Shown here in pieces: positions 9,949-20,359 of a stretch of 64,000 nucleotides of DNA. Position 1 is the first letter of the stretch; the number at the start of each line of letters is the position of its first letter. Where the stretch lies: the NCBI GenBank assembly GCA_944320135.1, contig CALUGI010000013.1, forward strand, positions 1 through 64,000, given 5' to 3'. The notes beneath the pieces are model-generated. The model did not search any database. It was not told the origin of the DNA and was given only the letters and a program-made list of their open reading frames with translations. Made by a program: the position numbers and the translations under genes. This DNA is from an uncultured Phocaeicola sp. (GTDB taxonomy: Bacteria; Bacteroidota; Bacteroidia; Bacteroidales; Bacteroidaceae).

Positions 9949-10851
9949 ATGAGAAATTGGATGACATTATGCGCCGCTTCGCTTCTTGCCTTCTCCGTTG
10001 CATGTACGGACAAGGCGGACGAACTGGAAGGGATGGCGGAAAGTCCCTATTCTTCCGGCAGCGTGTCCGGGCAGTCGGGGCTTGTAGGGATTTCGCTCAG
10101 CAGGGCGAGCTTGGATGAATTTGCCGAGTCGGGCGTGAAAGACATCAGCCTTTTCGTGTATATGGCAGACTCGCTGATCTATGGCAGGAGTTATCCGGTG
10201 GGCGACGGGAACATACAGGTGGAGCTTCCCCTCGGCGAAAATCTGCAGACGTTCGCCGTGGCCAATGCCGGACGGATTGAACGCACCGACAGCCTTTCGA
10301 AGGCGGTCGTTTATTTGGACGAACTTGCTCAGAATGAAGTCTATGTTTCCGATGTGGTCGGTTTCACGTCCGACAAGTCGCAGCCTTCGTTGCCTTTGGA
10401 ACTGAAGCGCATGGTGGGGCGTGCCGTGCTGCAGCCCATCGACGATGCGGAAGACTTGGCTTCGCAAACGTGGTTCGACCGTGTGGAAGTGACGTTCACC
10501 AATATCGGAACGGCGTATAAGGTGGCCGAAGGGAAGTGCGTCGGCCAGCAAGACGTGACGGTGAGTGCCCGAAAAGAGTCCGGCTACGTAGCCTCGGTCT
10601 ATTCGTTTCCCACGGAAAGCACGGGAGAAGAAGGCGAAACCGCTTTGCCGCTTACGTCGGTCACGCTCGCATATTATCTGAACAATGCGCTGGCAAACCG
10701 GACGTTGGGCGAACTGAAGACCAACATCAGCTTTTCGGCATCGAAAAGCTACAACGTCCTGCTCCCGATTTTAGAAGAGGGGTATTTGGACAAACCTTTG
10801 GAAAAGAGCCGTTCGGCGGGCCTGTTTTCCGTTGTTGAATCAGAACTTTAA
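9949..10851 (+). CDS. FimB/Mfa2-like fimbrial-type lipoprotein
   Basis: A 300-residue lipoprotein with lipobox FSVAC (Cys19) followed by TDKADE, an acidic stretch of the kind that exports lipoproteins to the surface in Bacteroidetes. The body resembles the FimB/Mfa2 family (DISLFVYMADSLIY, then LELKRMVGRAVLQP, the conserved R-MV-R/K-A region). These are anchor or assembly proteins of Porphyromonas-type fimbriae, and have two transthyretin-like beta-sandwich domains. Within a PUL the fold is probably reused as a surface scaffold or glycan-binding part. First gene of the long surface operon; 12 bases separate it from the next gene. The family call is by pattern; the role in this locus is inference. 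Confidence 0.65.
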   Translation: MRNWMTLCAASLLAFSVACTDKADELEGMAESPYSSGSVSGQSGLVGISLSRASLDEFAESGVKDISLFVYMADSLIYGRSYPVGDGNIQVELPLGENLQTFAVANAGRIERTDSLSKAVVYLDELAQNEVYVSDVVGFTSDKSQPSLPLELKRMVGRAVLQPIDDAEDLASQTWFDRVEVTFTNIGTAYKVAEGKCVGQQDVTVSARKESGYVASVYSFPTESTGEEGETALPLTSVTLAYYLNNALANRTLGELKTNISFSASKSYNVLLPILEEGYLDKPLEKSRSAGLFSVVESEL

Positions 10852-10863
10852 CCGAGAAATCTT

Positions 10864-12657
10864 ATGAGAAAGAAAAATGTTTTGCATCCTTTTGCGGGAC
10901 TGGCTCTGCTGGTCGGCATGATGTCGTGTTCCGAAGAAGATAGGTATGCCACTTCCGTGGTGAAAGGCATACGGATGTATATTGACGATGAGGAATATGC
11001 CATCAATACCAATTCGTCGAACAAGCCTTTGTTCATCTATAAGGCCGACGGAGAGTACGTGGCCAATTATTCCTCGTTATACCGTTTCCAGCTTCCTGAC
11101 GGGAGCTACAAGATTATAGCGACCACGCAAGGCGATTCTATTCCCTATCCGGAGAATCTGAACAGTTCGGTTATCCGCCAAGATCCGGGCGCGAAGCAGA
11201 GTTATGTCATTTCCGCTCCGGTGGATTATGCTTCTCCTTTCGATTCGCCTCTGGAGCTTCGCATGTACACCCGTACAGGAGTGTTGCGCCTGAAGGCGAC
11301 CGACCGCAAATCCGACAGGAGCTATTCAACCGTCCGTGCGGTAGTCACCACTCCGGTTTCCGGCTTCAAGCTGGCGGATGCGTCGTTCGTGCAGGAACAG
11401 ACGGAGGTGGTGCGCGATAAAGCCACTTCCACCGGCGGCGTAAACTATACGGACGATCTTGTGTTGTTCGAAACCGATGCTGTCGGCAAGGAGGTGTCCG
11501 TGCGCATCGATTATCTTGATAAAACGAACAGCGTGATACGTTCGAAAGAAATGGCCGGGACGTTCCCCGTTTTGCCTGACGACACCCTTCAGATTGCTTT
11601 CGAGTTGAACAACGAAGACGAGCCGGTCATTCAGGATTACGTGGTCAGCATCGCTTCGGAGGGATGGGCGGAAGAAGACATTTATCCCGACGCTCCGGTC
11701 AGACTTCCTGAAGGATATACCTATGTGACGGCGGAAGAAGACCTCTCTGCCGTATTCGACCGGTTGTTGAACGATGAAAGCGTGGATGCAGTCAAGCTGT
11801 ATCTTGAAGCCGGCGGACGGTATGAATTGGGACGCAAGACCGATTTCGCCAAGAGCGTCTACATCGTGGGAGCGCAGCCGCTGAGCAATCAGGAAATGGC
11901 CACGGTTGAGATGGGCAACATGAGCATGAACACCGGAAGCGCGACGATGGACGCCATCCATTTTGAGAACCTGAAGATTGTAACTACGGACGACGATTTC
12001 TTCAAACTGAAGAACCAGGAGTTCCATGTCGGGGAGATTTCATTGAAAAACTGTGAAATCCGCGATTTAGGGTGCTGCATGTGGTATCAGGAAACCAACG
12101 CCGCTCGCCAGCAAACAGTAGGAAGTTTTGTCATAGAGGGGTGCAGGTTCATCAACTTGAACATCGGGAAAAGCAGTCTGATAGGTCCGTCCACCAAGCA
12201 GGATGCCCCCATCTCGAACATCGTGTTCCGCAACTCTACGTTCCATGCTCAGACGCTTTCGAAGCCGTTGGTAAGCGGATTGTCAGCAATGACAGGCCCG
12301 TTAAGCATAACGATTGAGGGCTGTACGTTTGTGACGCTGGCGGAAGGAAGCACTTTCTTCGACCTTTCGCCCAAAAACACCGACAGCTTTGACCTTATTG
12401 TCAGGAACAATTTGTTCAGCGGTGTCGGCAGCGGAACTGCATTCAGCCTGAGGGGAGTGACGAGCAGCGCGTTCAGCGGCAATTATTACACGAACGGTTA
12501 CGGACTGGATTGGGGAGCAGACGGAGAAGCTCCGGCAGAAACGGCTCTTTCGATGGACGAACTGTTCCGGAATGCAGCGGAAGGAGACATGACCATTACG
12601 GACACAAGTTCTGAAGTCTACGTGAATGAGGTCGGTGACCCGTATTGGAGAAAATAA
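10864..12657 (+). CDS. DUF4957/DUF5123-type beta-helix surface lipoprotein
   Basis: A 597-residue lipoprotein with lipobox MMSC (Cys22) and SEED after it. Residues about 30-260 look like two immunoglobulin-like or FimB-like beta domains. Residues about 280-590 form right-handed beta-helix rungs (IEGCRFINL, FRNSTFHA, IEGCTFVTL) as in DUF4957, with a DUF5123-like C-terminus ending DPYWRK. These proteins accompany SusCD pairs in pectin loci, and some homologous modules bind pectic glycans. I see no catalytic residues of a lyase, so a binding role is more likely than cleavage. It lies between the FimB-like gene and the pectate lyase with short spacers (12 and 22 bases), so probably all are on one transcript. 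Confidence 0.75.
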   Translation: MRKKNVLHPFAGLALLVGMMSCSEEDRYATSVVKGIRMYIDDEEYAINTNSSNKPLFIYKADGEYVANYSSLYRFQLPDGSYKIIATTQGDSIPYPENLNSSVIRQDPGAKQSYVISAPVDYASPFDSPLELRMYTRTGVLRLKATDRKSDRSYSTVRAVVTTPVSGFKLADASFVQEQTEVVRDKATSTGGVNYTDDLVLFETDAVGKEVSVRIDYLDKTNSVIRSKEMAGTFPVLPDDTLQIAFELNNEDEPVIQDYVVSIASEGWAEEDIYPDAPVRLPEGYTYVTAEEDLSAVFDRLLNDESVDAVKLYLEAGGRYELGRKTDFAKSVYIVGAQPLSNQEMATVEMGNMSMNTGSATMDAIHFENLKIVTTDDDFFKLKNQEFHVGEISLKNCEIRDLGCCMWYQETNAARQQTVGSFVIEGCRFINLNIGKSSLIGPSTKQDAPISNIVFRNSTFHAQTLSKPLVSGLSAMTGPLSITIEGCTFVTLAEGSTFFDLSPKNTDSFDLIVRNNLFSGVGSGTAFSLRGVTSSAFSGNYYTNGYGLDWGADGEAPAETALSMDELFRNAAEGDMTITDTSSEVYVNEVGDPYWRK

Positions 12658-12679
12658 GTTTAATCTTAAAAATATAGAA

Positions 12680-14167
12680 ATGAAGGACATTAAGTATTGC
12701 ATGATGGCGCTTTTGGCGATGCTGTTCACCGCAGCGTCTTGTTCGGAAGACGAAACGCTGGCAGAAGGCGGACAGGCAGAAATGCTGGAGGTGTCGAGAA
12801 ACGATGTGAAGCTGGCCAATACGGAGGGGAGTTTCACGCTCAGCGTGGAGGCTTCCGGAGCATGGACGGCAACTGTGACCGAGGGCGAATGGCTTTTGCT
12901 GTCGAAAACGGAAGGAGAAGGCAGCGGCGATATCCGTTTGCTGTTTGCGGAAAACGCTGACGCGGAGGCGAGAAGCGGAAAAGTCAGCGTGGCTTTGGCG
13001 GAAGGAAGCGGATTGGTGCAGGAAATAAAGGTGGAGCAGTTGGGCACAGACCCCGACATTTTGATTTCAACCGATCTGGAAGAAGGGGAAATCATCCCGT
13101 TCAGCGGAAAGACGTTGAGCTTTCAGGTAGTATCCAACATCGAATATGCGGTGGAAATAGCCGAGGAAGACAATTGGATAGAGCGGGAGGAACCAAGCGG
13201 GCGGTCGCGTGCTTTTGAAACTGCGGATATCATCTTCAATATACATGGCAACAGCGGAAAGCAGCGCACCGGGACAATCGAATTCAAGTCGGTAGGAGAG
13301 TATGTGATGTCGAAGTTCGTTGAAATCACGCAGGAAGCCGTGCAGACCACCTTGGCCATGAAGCAGGATGAATACGTCATTCCGTTCAAGTGCGCCCGGT
13401 TGGAGATTCCGATCGAGCAGGAAGTGGAAATTGATTATGAGGTTTCATTCTCCGACGGCTCGTGGGTAAGCTGGAACGAGGACGCTTCCGACGGAACAAA
13501 AATCGTGTTGGATATAAAAGACAATGCCGACGATCTTCCGAGGGTTTCCGAAATTACTGTCAAGAACAGCGTGCTCGACAGAAAGATGACGCTTTTCCAA
13601 TATGGAAAGCCGAACCCGCGTATCGGGGACGACTTGTCTTCTGCACAGGCGTTGGCGTTCCCCGGTGCGGAAGGAGGCGGACGCTTCACGACCGGCGGAC
13701 GGGACGGAACGCTTTATCGCGTGACGACGCTTGAAGACTACGGGGAAGGCGAAGCTCCGATTGAAGGTTCTTTGCGATACGGAATCGAGCAGGTGAAAGG
13801 GCCGCGCACCGTCATTTTCGACGTGTCGGGGATTATCGACATGAAAGCGCCGATGTTCCTGACAAGCGGCGACCCGAACATCAGCATCATCGGCCAGACG
13901 GCGCCGGGCGACGGAATCACGCTGAAAGGCTACAACTTTTCGTTCAACCTGTCGACAGTAAAAACCAAACTGAATGCAATCGTGCGTTTTATGCGCTTCA
14001 GGCCGGGTGACGAGCATCCCGATTACGCAGAAGACGGAATAGGAGGAAGATATTTCACCGATGCAATTGTAGACCATGTTACTGCAAGTTGGAGCGTGGA
14101 TGAGACTTTCTCGTTTTATGCTTGTGAGAATTTTACGGCGCAGTGGGTATGGCTACAGAGAGCCTGA
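12680..14167 (+). pseudogene. PL1 pectate lyase, N-terminal part (BACON domains + start of PL1; frameshifted)
   Basis: Starts at the ATG of MKDIKYCMMA (12680; the frame is open from 12626). Lipobox TAASC puts Cys21 as the lipid site. There are two or three BACON-type Ig-like domains (about 36-305), then the PL1 parallel beta-helix from AFPGAEGGG (about residue 330). The VDH motif of pectate lyases is visible in DAIVDHVTASW. The frame breaks at about 14148: after TAQW the reading frame runs into WLQRA and a TGA, while the true continuation (MATESLNNSNHAKG) is in the next frame, overlapping from 14143. One missing base restores a QWxMATESL join, which matches PL1 proteins (often QWC). It would cleave polygalacturonate by beta-elimination if intact. 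Confidence 0.85.
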
Positions 14168-15084
14168 ACAATTCGAACCATGCAAAAGGCGCTCACGGTT
14201 ATGGGGCAATGTTTAGCGGAAACAACGCTTCTTTCCACCACCTTTTGCTGGCGCATCACGGAAGCCGTTGCCCGCGTATTTCTGATTATGAGAATGAGAA
14301 TGATTTTGGTTCCGGGCCTTTTGATGTGCGGAATGTGGTTTATTACAATTGGAGTCAGGACGGCCAGGGAAGTTATGGCGGCAAAAATGCTAAATTCAAT
14401 CTGACGAACTGTTATTACAAAGCGGGTCCGGCTACGGGTGAAGGAAGCATTTCATGGCGTATCTTGCAGACCGATCCAAGCGCCAGGATATATCTTGAAG
14501 GAAATCATGTGACGGCAAACCAGGAAACGACAGCCGATAATTGGACGACAGGCGTTTGGGAACAGTTCTGGCGTGACGTGCATCCTACAGAGGAAGAAAT
14601 GCGGGCAATGCAGGAGCATGATTACCATCCTTTCGGGAAGGTGACGACCCACACGGCGGAAGATGCTTACGAGAAAGTGTTGGGGTATGCCGGCGCTTCC
14701 TTGCACAGAGATGCGGTGGATTGCCGCATGGTTGATGAAGTGAGGACGGGTGCGGCTTCTCACATCGGCTCATATTTTGTGGATGAAAACGGAGACGGCG
14801 TGAATGACGTAACGCCGCGTCCCGGCATCATCGACACGGTAGGCGACACGGAAGGGTATCCCGAAGTGAAGTCGCTGGAGCCGTGGCCGGATACGGACGG
14901 TGACGGAATCCCCGACATCTGGGAAGAAGCATACGGCCTTGACCCGCAGGATGCAAGCGATGCGGCGAAGGCGACGGTGGACGAATCGGGACGCTACTCC
15001 AATCTGGAGGTTTATTTCCACAATCTGGTGCAGCACATTGTCAAGCTCCAAAACGAAGGAGGCCAGACGATGGAGAAGAATTAG
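14143..15084 (+). pseudogene. PL1 pectate lyase, C-terminal part (after -1 frameshift)
   Basis: Second part of the broken pectate lyase, best read from the ATG at 14149 (MATESLNNSNHAKGAHGYG), with no ribosome binding site of its own. It carries the rest of the PL1 beta-helix (HAKGAHGYGAMF, a strongly conserved PL1 stretch; HHLLLAHHGSRCPR; RNVVYYNW), then a linker. Near the C-terminus is a calcium-binding thrombospondin-3-like repeat (DTDGDGIPDIWEEAYGLDP), common at the end of PL1 lyases from Bacteroidetes. The split removes an uninterrupted helix core, so neither part should be active alone. The rest of the sequence is undamaged, so the lesion is recent or is a sequence error. Confidence 0.85.
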
Positions 15085-15103
15085 CGGACGCCCGCGTTCC
15101 GCG

Positions 15104-15124
15104 AAAACGCCGGGGCGTTTTTTT
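15104..15124 (+). terminator. Short hairpin with T-tract between pectate lyase and susC
   Basis: AAAACGCC (15104-15111), GG loop, GGCGTTTT (15114-15121), then TTT. The loop is very tight, so it may be a partial terminator or a transcript-processing site that raises SusCD relative to the upstream genes. Confidence 0.5.
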
Positions 15125-15200
15125 AAAATCCGGCGGACAAAGCGGGGCGCAGGTGCGCGAAACGAAACAAAGTGCTTTACAAAAAGAAAAACTCAATAGA

Positions 15201-18200
15201 ATGAACAAGTTAGTCATAAGTATATTAATCCTGTTGACGGCAACGGTCGGCGCACTGGCGCAGACCGTCACCGGAACGGTGACCGATCAGTACGGCCCGG
15301 TTATCGGAGCTTCGGTGATAGTGCAGGGGACAAAAATAGGAGCTGTCACCGACATCGACGGAAAGTTTGTGCTTGAGAATGTGCCGAACGTGAAGAAAGC
15401 CGTGCTGAAAGTGACCTATATCGGAATGAAAGACCGGATTGTGCCGCTGGAAGGGCGTACCTCCGGAATCTCGGTGCAAATGGAAGAAAACATCAGCCAG
15501 CTGGAAGATGTGGTGGTAATCGGCTACGGAACGCAGAAAAGAGGCAACCTCACCGGTTCGATAGCCAGCGTTTCCGGAGAGTCGTTGGCGAAGGTGCCGA
15601 CGGCATCCGTGGGGGAAGCTCTTGTGGGAAAGCTCCCCGGCGTGCAGATTACCACGGTCGACGGTTCGCCGGACGCGGAGGTGAAGATTGTAGTGCGCGG
15701 AGGCGGTTCCATCACGCAAGACAACAGCCCGTTGATTCTGGTGGACGGATTCGAGGTCAGCAGTCTGAACGACGTTCCGCCTACCGACGTGGAATCGATT
15801 GAAGTGCTGAAAGATGCGGCGTCGACAGCCATCTATGGAGCGCGCGGCGCCAACGGAGTAGTGCTGGTTACTACCAGGCAGCCGAAAGAAGGGAAGGTGT
15901 CGATAAGCCTGAACACTTACGTGCAGACCAAAACGCTGTCGAACAAGCTCGACGTGCTCGACCCGTATGAATACGTGCTGATGCAGTATGAGAATGCCCG
16001 GCAGAAGTCTTCCAATCCTACCGGATTCTTCGACAAGTACGGCCATCCCTACGAATATTATATCTATCAGGGCGATGCGGGCACCGACTGGCAGGATGAG
16101 GTGTTCGGTACGCATCCCGTAGCGAAGTATGTCGATTTGAGCCTCAACGGAGGTACGCAGAAGACGAAGTATAAGTTTACGTTCGTCCATCAGGACCAGC
16201 CCAGCGTGATGGTCGGCAACGGCTTGAAGCAGAACAACCTGAACGTTACGCTCAACACCAAGCTGTACGACTTCCTGACGTTCGAGTTCCGCTCGCGCCT
16301 GCTCCACAAGGAAGTGGACGGTTCGGGCACGGAGGGAGTCAGCTTGCAAAGCGCGCTTCGCCAGGCTCCTACCGAAGGTTTGGACGAATATATGGAAGTG
16401 CCGGAAGACAACACCTACTTCGACCCCGACCAGCTCGACGAGGTGACCCGCTTCAATCCGATAGAAGAGTCGGAGAAGAACTACAGAAAGCGGATAACCA
16501 AGTCGCTGAACACGATGGGAGCCGTTACGTGGGAAATCATCAAAGGGATGACGTTCCGTTCGGAGTTCGGCTTCGAGAACAACTCGTATGAAGACCGCCG
16601 TTTCTGGGGAATTGGCACGAGCAACGCGCGCAACAACAACAATCAGCCGATGACCTCCTGGCAGATGCGCCAGGGCACCAAGTGGCAGCTTACGAACGTG
16701 TGGAACTACAGTTTCAAGCTGGCGGACGCGCACGATATCAGCGTGATGGCGGGACAGGAAATGAAAAGCTCCATCACCAGCACAAAGACGTTCACCACGC
16801 GCTACTTCCCGGAGAATACGACTCCCGAACAGGCATTCGACAACCTTTCGATGGGCACTCCTTACGAGAACTCGTCCACGAGGGAATCAGCTACGCGCAT
16901 TTCGTCCTTTTTCGGGCGCATCAACTATGGCTATATGGACAAATATCTGGCTACCGTAACCCTGCGTGCGGACGGTTCGTCGAAGTTTGCGGCCGGAAAC
17001 CGTTGGGGATTCTTCCCGGCTGTAGCCGTGGCATGGCGTCTGTCGAACGAGGATTTTCTGAAAGACAGTCCGACCGTTTCCAACTTGAAGCTGCGTTTGA
17101 GTATCGGTACGTCCGGAAACGACCGTATCAATGCCGACTTGTATCAGAAACTGTACGGCATCAGCAGCAACCGTCCTGCGGGATGGGGCGAGACAAGCCG
17201 CTATTATTATCAGTTCTATGATCAGGATTACCTTTACAATCCGGACGTGAAGTGGGAAACTACTGTCACCCGAAACTTAGGTGTCGATTTCGGATTCTGG
17301 GGAGAACGCCTGAACGGTTCGGTTGACGTGTACTGGAACACGGTGAAAGACCTGCTCGTCCCCTCCGACATTCCGGGATACACGGGATATACTCAGATTA
17401 TGAGCAATGTAGGGCAGACCTCCAACCGAGGTGTCGAACTCCAGCTGAACGGCTATATCATTACGAAGCCCGACTTCACGCTGAGCGCCACGTTCAATAT
17501 CGGGCACAACAAGAATAAAATCGACCATCTTGCAAGCGGCGAAACCGAATGGATTCTTTCGTCCGGATGGGCAGGCTCGCAATTGCTGAACACGGACGAC
17601 TACCGCGCGTATGTGGGCGGTTCGAAAGGGTTGATTTACGGCTTTGTCAACGACGGCTTCTATACGGTGGACGACTTCGAGTCGTTTGACGAACGTTCCA
17701 GGACATGGAAGCTGAAAGAGGGAGTGGTAAACTCAAGCATCCTGTCGGGTGACCCTCGTCCGGGAAACGCGAAGTTCAAGAAGCTGACCCCGGTAGACCC
17801 GGACAGTGCCGACCCTTATGCGCTGACAGAGGCAGACCGTATGGTTATCGGCGACACCACTCCGAAGTTTTCGGGCGGATTCGGCTTGAATGCTACTTGG
17901 AAAGGGCTTGATGCCAGTGTGTTCTTCAACTACATGTATGGGTTCGATGTGTTCAATGCCAATAAGGTGATGATGACCACTTGGGCGGACAACAATTATA
18001 ACAACATGAGCGCGGAAATGTCATCCGACAAGCGTTGGAGAAACTTCGATGACATGGGAAACGAAATCCGATACAGTCCCGAAGTGCTTGCGGAGTTCAA
18101 CAAGGATGCTACTATCTGGAATCCGACATCTATCGGGCGGCCCATCTGTATGTCGTATGCGGTGGAAGACGGCTCGTTCCTGCGCTTGCAGACGGCAACC

Positions 18201-18410
18201 GTCGGCTATACCCTGCCTCGTGCATGGACTGCAAAAGCGGGACTGAGCAGGGTGCGTTTCTATGTCACAGGTTATAACCTGTTCACGCTTACGGGCTATT
18301 CCGGTTACGACCCGGAAGTGGATATCGCTACCGGGCTGACACCGAACATCGACAACGACAGATACCCTCGGAGCCGGACGTTTACTTTTGGCGCACAACT
18401 AACCTTTTAA
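15201..18410 (+). CDS. SusC-type TonB-dependent outer-membrane transporter (PUL1)
   Basis: A 1069-residue protein starting at ATG 15201 (MNKLVISILI; the frame is open from 15153). The signal peptide is cleaved around ALAQ. Residues about 22-100 form a CarboxypepD_reg-like domain (VTGTVTDQYGPVIGASV), followed by the TonB-box region (LEDVVVIGYGTQKRGNLTGS), a plug domain (about 110-225, IEVLKDAASTAIYGARGANG) and the 22-strand barrel. It has no N-terminal STN domain, which fits control by the HTCS rather than by an ECF/anti-sigma pair. It imports oligosaccharides across the outer membrane using TonB energy, with the SusD partner acting as lid. It ends in a strand terminating in Phe (FGAQLTF), the normal barrel-assembly signal. 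Ten bases separate it from susD. Confidence 0.95.
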   Translation: MNKLVISILILLTATVGALAQTVTGTVTDQYGPVIGASVIVQGTKIGAVTDIDGKFVLENVPNVKKAVLKVTYIGMKDRIVPLEGRTSGISVQMEENISQLEDVVVIGYGTQKRGNLTGSIASVSGESLAKVPTASVGEALVGKLPGVQITTVDGSPDAEVKIVVRGGGSITQDNSPLILVDGFEVSSLNDVPPTDVESIEVLKDAASTAIYGARGANGVVLVTTRQPKEGKVSISLNTYVQTKTLSNKLDVLDPYEYVLMQYENARQKSSNPTGFFDKYGHPYEYYIYQGDAGTDWQDEVFGTHPVAKYVDLSLNGGTQKTKYKFTFVHQDQPSVMVGNGLKQNNLNVTLNTKLYDFLTFEFRSRLLHKEVDGSGTEGVSLQSALRQAPTEGLDEYMEVPEDNTYFDPDQLDEVTRFNPIEESEKNYRKRITKSLNTMGAVTWEIIKGMTFRSEFGFENNSYEDRRFWGIGTSNARNNNNQPMTSWQMRQGTKWQLTNVWNYSFKLADAHDISVMAGQEMKSSITSTKTFTTRYFPENTTPEQAFDNLSMGTPYENSSTRESATRISSFFGRINYGYMDKYLATVTLRADGSSKFAAGNRWGFFPAVAVAWRLSNEDFLKDSPTVSNLKLRLSIGTSGNDRINADLYQKLYGISSNRPAGWGETSRYYYQFYDQDYLYNPDVKWETTVTRNLGVDFGFWGERLNGSVDVYWNTVKDLLVPSDIPGYTGYTQIMSNVGQTSNRGVELQLNGYIITKPDFTLSATFNIGHNKNKIDHLASGETEWILSSGWAGSQLLNTDDYRAYVGGSKGLIYGFVNDGFYTVDDFESFDERSRTWKLKEGVVNSSILSGDPRPGNAKFKKLTPVDPDSADPYALTEADRMVIGDTTPKFSGGFGLNATWKGLDASVFFNYMYGFDVFNANKVMMTTWADNNYNNMSAEMSSDKRWRNFDDMGNEIRYSPEVLAEFNKDATIWNPTSIGRPICMSYAVEDGSFLRLQTATVGYTLPRAWTAKAGLSRVRFYVTGYNLFTLTGYSGYDPEVDIATGLTPNIDNDRYPRSRTFTFGAQLTF

Positions 18411-18420
18411 ACGAATCTAT

Positions 18421-20337
18421 ATGAAGCATATTATGAATAAGGAACTGTTATATTCTTTCATCGTCTGTGCGGGGCTTTCCGTGGCAGGATGCGACGATTT
18501 TCTCGACGTAACTCCTGCATCGGGATTTACTCCTGATTATGTGTTCTCATCAGAAGATGAAATGAAATCGCTGCTGACGCAGATTTATTCGAAGATGACG
18601 GAAGACGGGATGTACGGAAGCACAATGGCAAGTGGACTGAATACGAATACAGACGTGGAGATGTCTTCGTTTGAGAACAACACGGCTTCTTCGCAAGGCT
18701 CGGACATCGGTTGCTTTGACGCGCGTCCTCACTGGACTACGCTGAACAATTTCTGGAACGACATGTACAAGGAAATCAATGTAGCCAACGACTTTCTGGA
18801 AGAAGTCGCGAAATTGCCCCAGTTCTCTGCGGAGGTTGTAGACGAAGACGGGCCGACTGAAGTGCAGCAGATGTACGGTGAAGCGAAAACGTTGCGCGCC
18901 ATGATGTATCTTGACTTGATTCGCACGTTCGGCGACGTGGTGTTTACGACTGAAGCGTCGCAGGCAAGCGATGATTTCTTCAGCTTGGGGACGACTGACC
19001 GCAACGTGATTCTGGAGTTTCTGATTGATGATTTGAAAGAAGCGGAGCCGCTGATGAAGTACGCCTCCGAACTGGATTACGGAGTGGAACGCGCTTCGAA
19101 AGAATATTGCCAGGCATTGATCGGACAGCTTGCGCTTTATCGCGGAGGATGGACGCTCCGTCCGGACAAAGACAATCCTACGGTTGTAGGATACATGGAG
19201 CGGGGAGATAACTTTGAGCATTATTATGACATTGCCATCGAGTATCTTGGAAAAGTTATCAAGGAAGGGAGGCATGACTTGGTGCAGAGTTTCCGCGACT
19301 TGTGGGTGAACGAATGCAACTGGACTACCGCCAATAACGACGACGTAATCTTTGCGATTCCGATGCTGAAAGGGACTACCAGCCGTTACGGTTACAACAT
19401 CGGAGTGACGATAGCCGAAGGGGAGCATTCTTATGGAAGCGCACGCAACTATGTGACGTTCTGCGGGACGTATGTGTTCTCGTTCGATAAAGACGACCTC
19501 CGCCGCGACATGACTTGTGCGCCGTACAAATACGATGAAGACTTGAACCAGGAAATCGATATGGGGATTGCTCTTATGGGGGCCGCAAAGTGGTCGAAAC
19601 TTTACATGCAGTCGCCTTTAGGCCCGTCGAGCGGTTCGGGAACCGGCATCAACAGCATCCGTATGCGTTTTGCCGACGTGCTGCTGATGTATGCGGAAGC
19701 CGTGAACGAACGTTTCGGTCCGCGCGAGGATGCGAAGGACGCGCTGAAACGGGTGCGCCGTCGCGCTTTCAACTCTTCGCTCTGGCCTGAGAAGGTGGAG
19801 GCATACGTCAACTCGCTTACTACGGAAGACAAGTTCTTCCAGGCGATTATGGACGAACGCAAATGGGAGTTCGGAGGCGAGGGAATCCGGAAGTACGACC
19901 TTGCGCGCTGGAACAAGTACGGAGAAACAATCTATAACCTTTATTACCAGATGGCGAACTGGGGGAAGGTGGCCAGAGGGACGTACATAGAAGGCATCGA
20001 CCGCGTGCCTAACAACATCTTCTACAAGTCGGTTGCCGACCCTGAGCATTCTGACAGAACCGTCTTGGACATCGTGGGCATCGATCCTGAAGAGTGGGGA
20101 ATCGGAAGGCCGGAAGGCTATGATGTGCTGGAGTACGCGCTGAGCTGGTATATCAACGATTCTGAAACGGGACAATGGAAGACTGCCGACGAGATACTGT
20201 GGAGCTTCCGGGGATTCATCAACGAAGGGAACGAGAGCACGGTGCGCCCTACCGACCCGTTGCGGTATCTCTGCCCGTATCCATCGAAGGTAATCACCGA
20301 CCATCGGGGACTAATCAAGAATTATTACGGATATTAA
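18421..20337 (+). CDS. SusD/RagB-type nutrient-binding lipoprotein (PUL1)
   Basis: A 638-residue SusD family protein, long for the family (often 500-600). Lipobox VAGC puts Cys24 as the lipid site, followed by DDFLDV. The two family parts are visible: an N-terminal SusD-like_3 region with tetratricopeptide-like helices (NFWNDMYKEINVANDFLEEV, EAKTLRAMMYLDLIRTFGDV), and the C-terminal RagB/SusD region (IRMRFADVLLMYAEAVNE, RKWEFGGEGIRKYDLARW). It forms the hinged lid over SusC and binds glycan at the cell surface. An in-frame ATG at 18433 (MNKELL) is an alternative start; both give the same mature protein. It is followed 22 bases later by another surface lipoprotein gene of the operon. Confidence 0.95.
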   Translation: MKHIMNKELLYSFIVCAGLSVAGCDDFLDVTPASGFTPDYVFSSEDEMKSLLTQIYSKMTEDGMYGSTMASGLNTNTDVEMSSFENNTASSQGSDIGCFDARPHWTTLNNFWNDMYKEINVANDFLEEVAKLPQFSAEVVDEDGPTEVQQMYGEAKTLRAMMYLDLIRTFGDVVFTTEASQASDDFFSLGTTDRNVILEFLIDDLKEAEPLMKYASELDYGVERASKEYCQALIGQLALYRGGWTLRPDKDNPTVVGYMERGDNFEHYYDIAIEYLGKVIKEGRHDLVQSFRDLWVNECNWTTANNDDVIFAIPMLKGTTSRYGYNIGVTIAEGEHSYGSARNYVTFCGTYVFSFDKDDLRRDMTCAPYKYDEDLNQEIDMGIALMGAAKWSKLYMQSPLGPSSGSGTGINSIRMRFADVLLMYAEAVNERFGPREDAKDALKRVRRRAFNSSLWPEKVEAYVNSLTTEDKFFQAIMDERKWEFGGEGIRKYDLARWNKYGETIYNLYYQMANWGKVARGTYIEGIDRVPNNIFYKSVADPEHSDRTVLDIVGIDPEEWGIGRPEGYDVLEYALSWYINDSETGQWKTADEILWSFRGFINEGNESTVRPTDPLRYLCPYPSKVITDHRGLIKNYYGY

Positions 20338-20359
20338 TTTCAAGTTTAAAGGAAAGGTT

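Noticed and set aside
12626..12679. Longer start for the pectate lyase
   Set aside because: It would overlap the end of the upstream gene and displace the signal peptide; the ATG at 12680 gives a proper lipoprotein signal.
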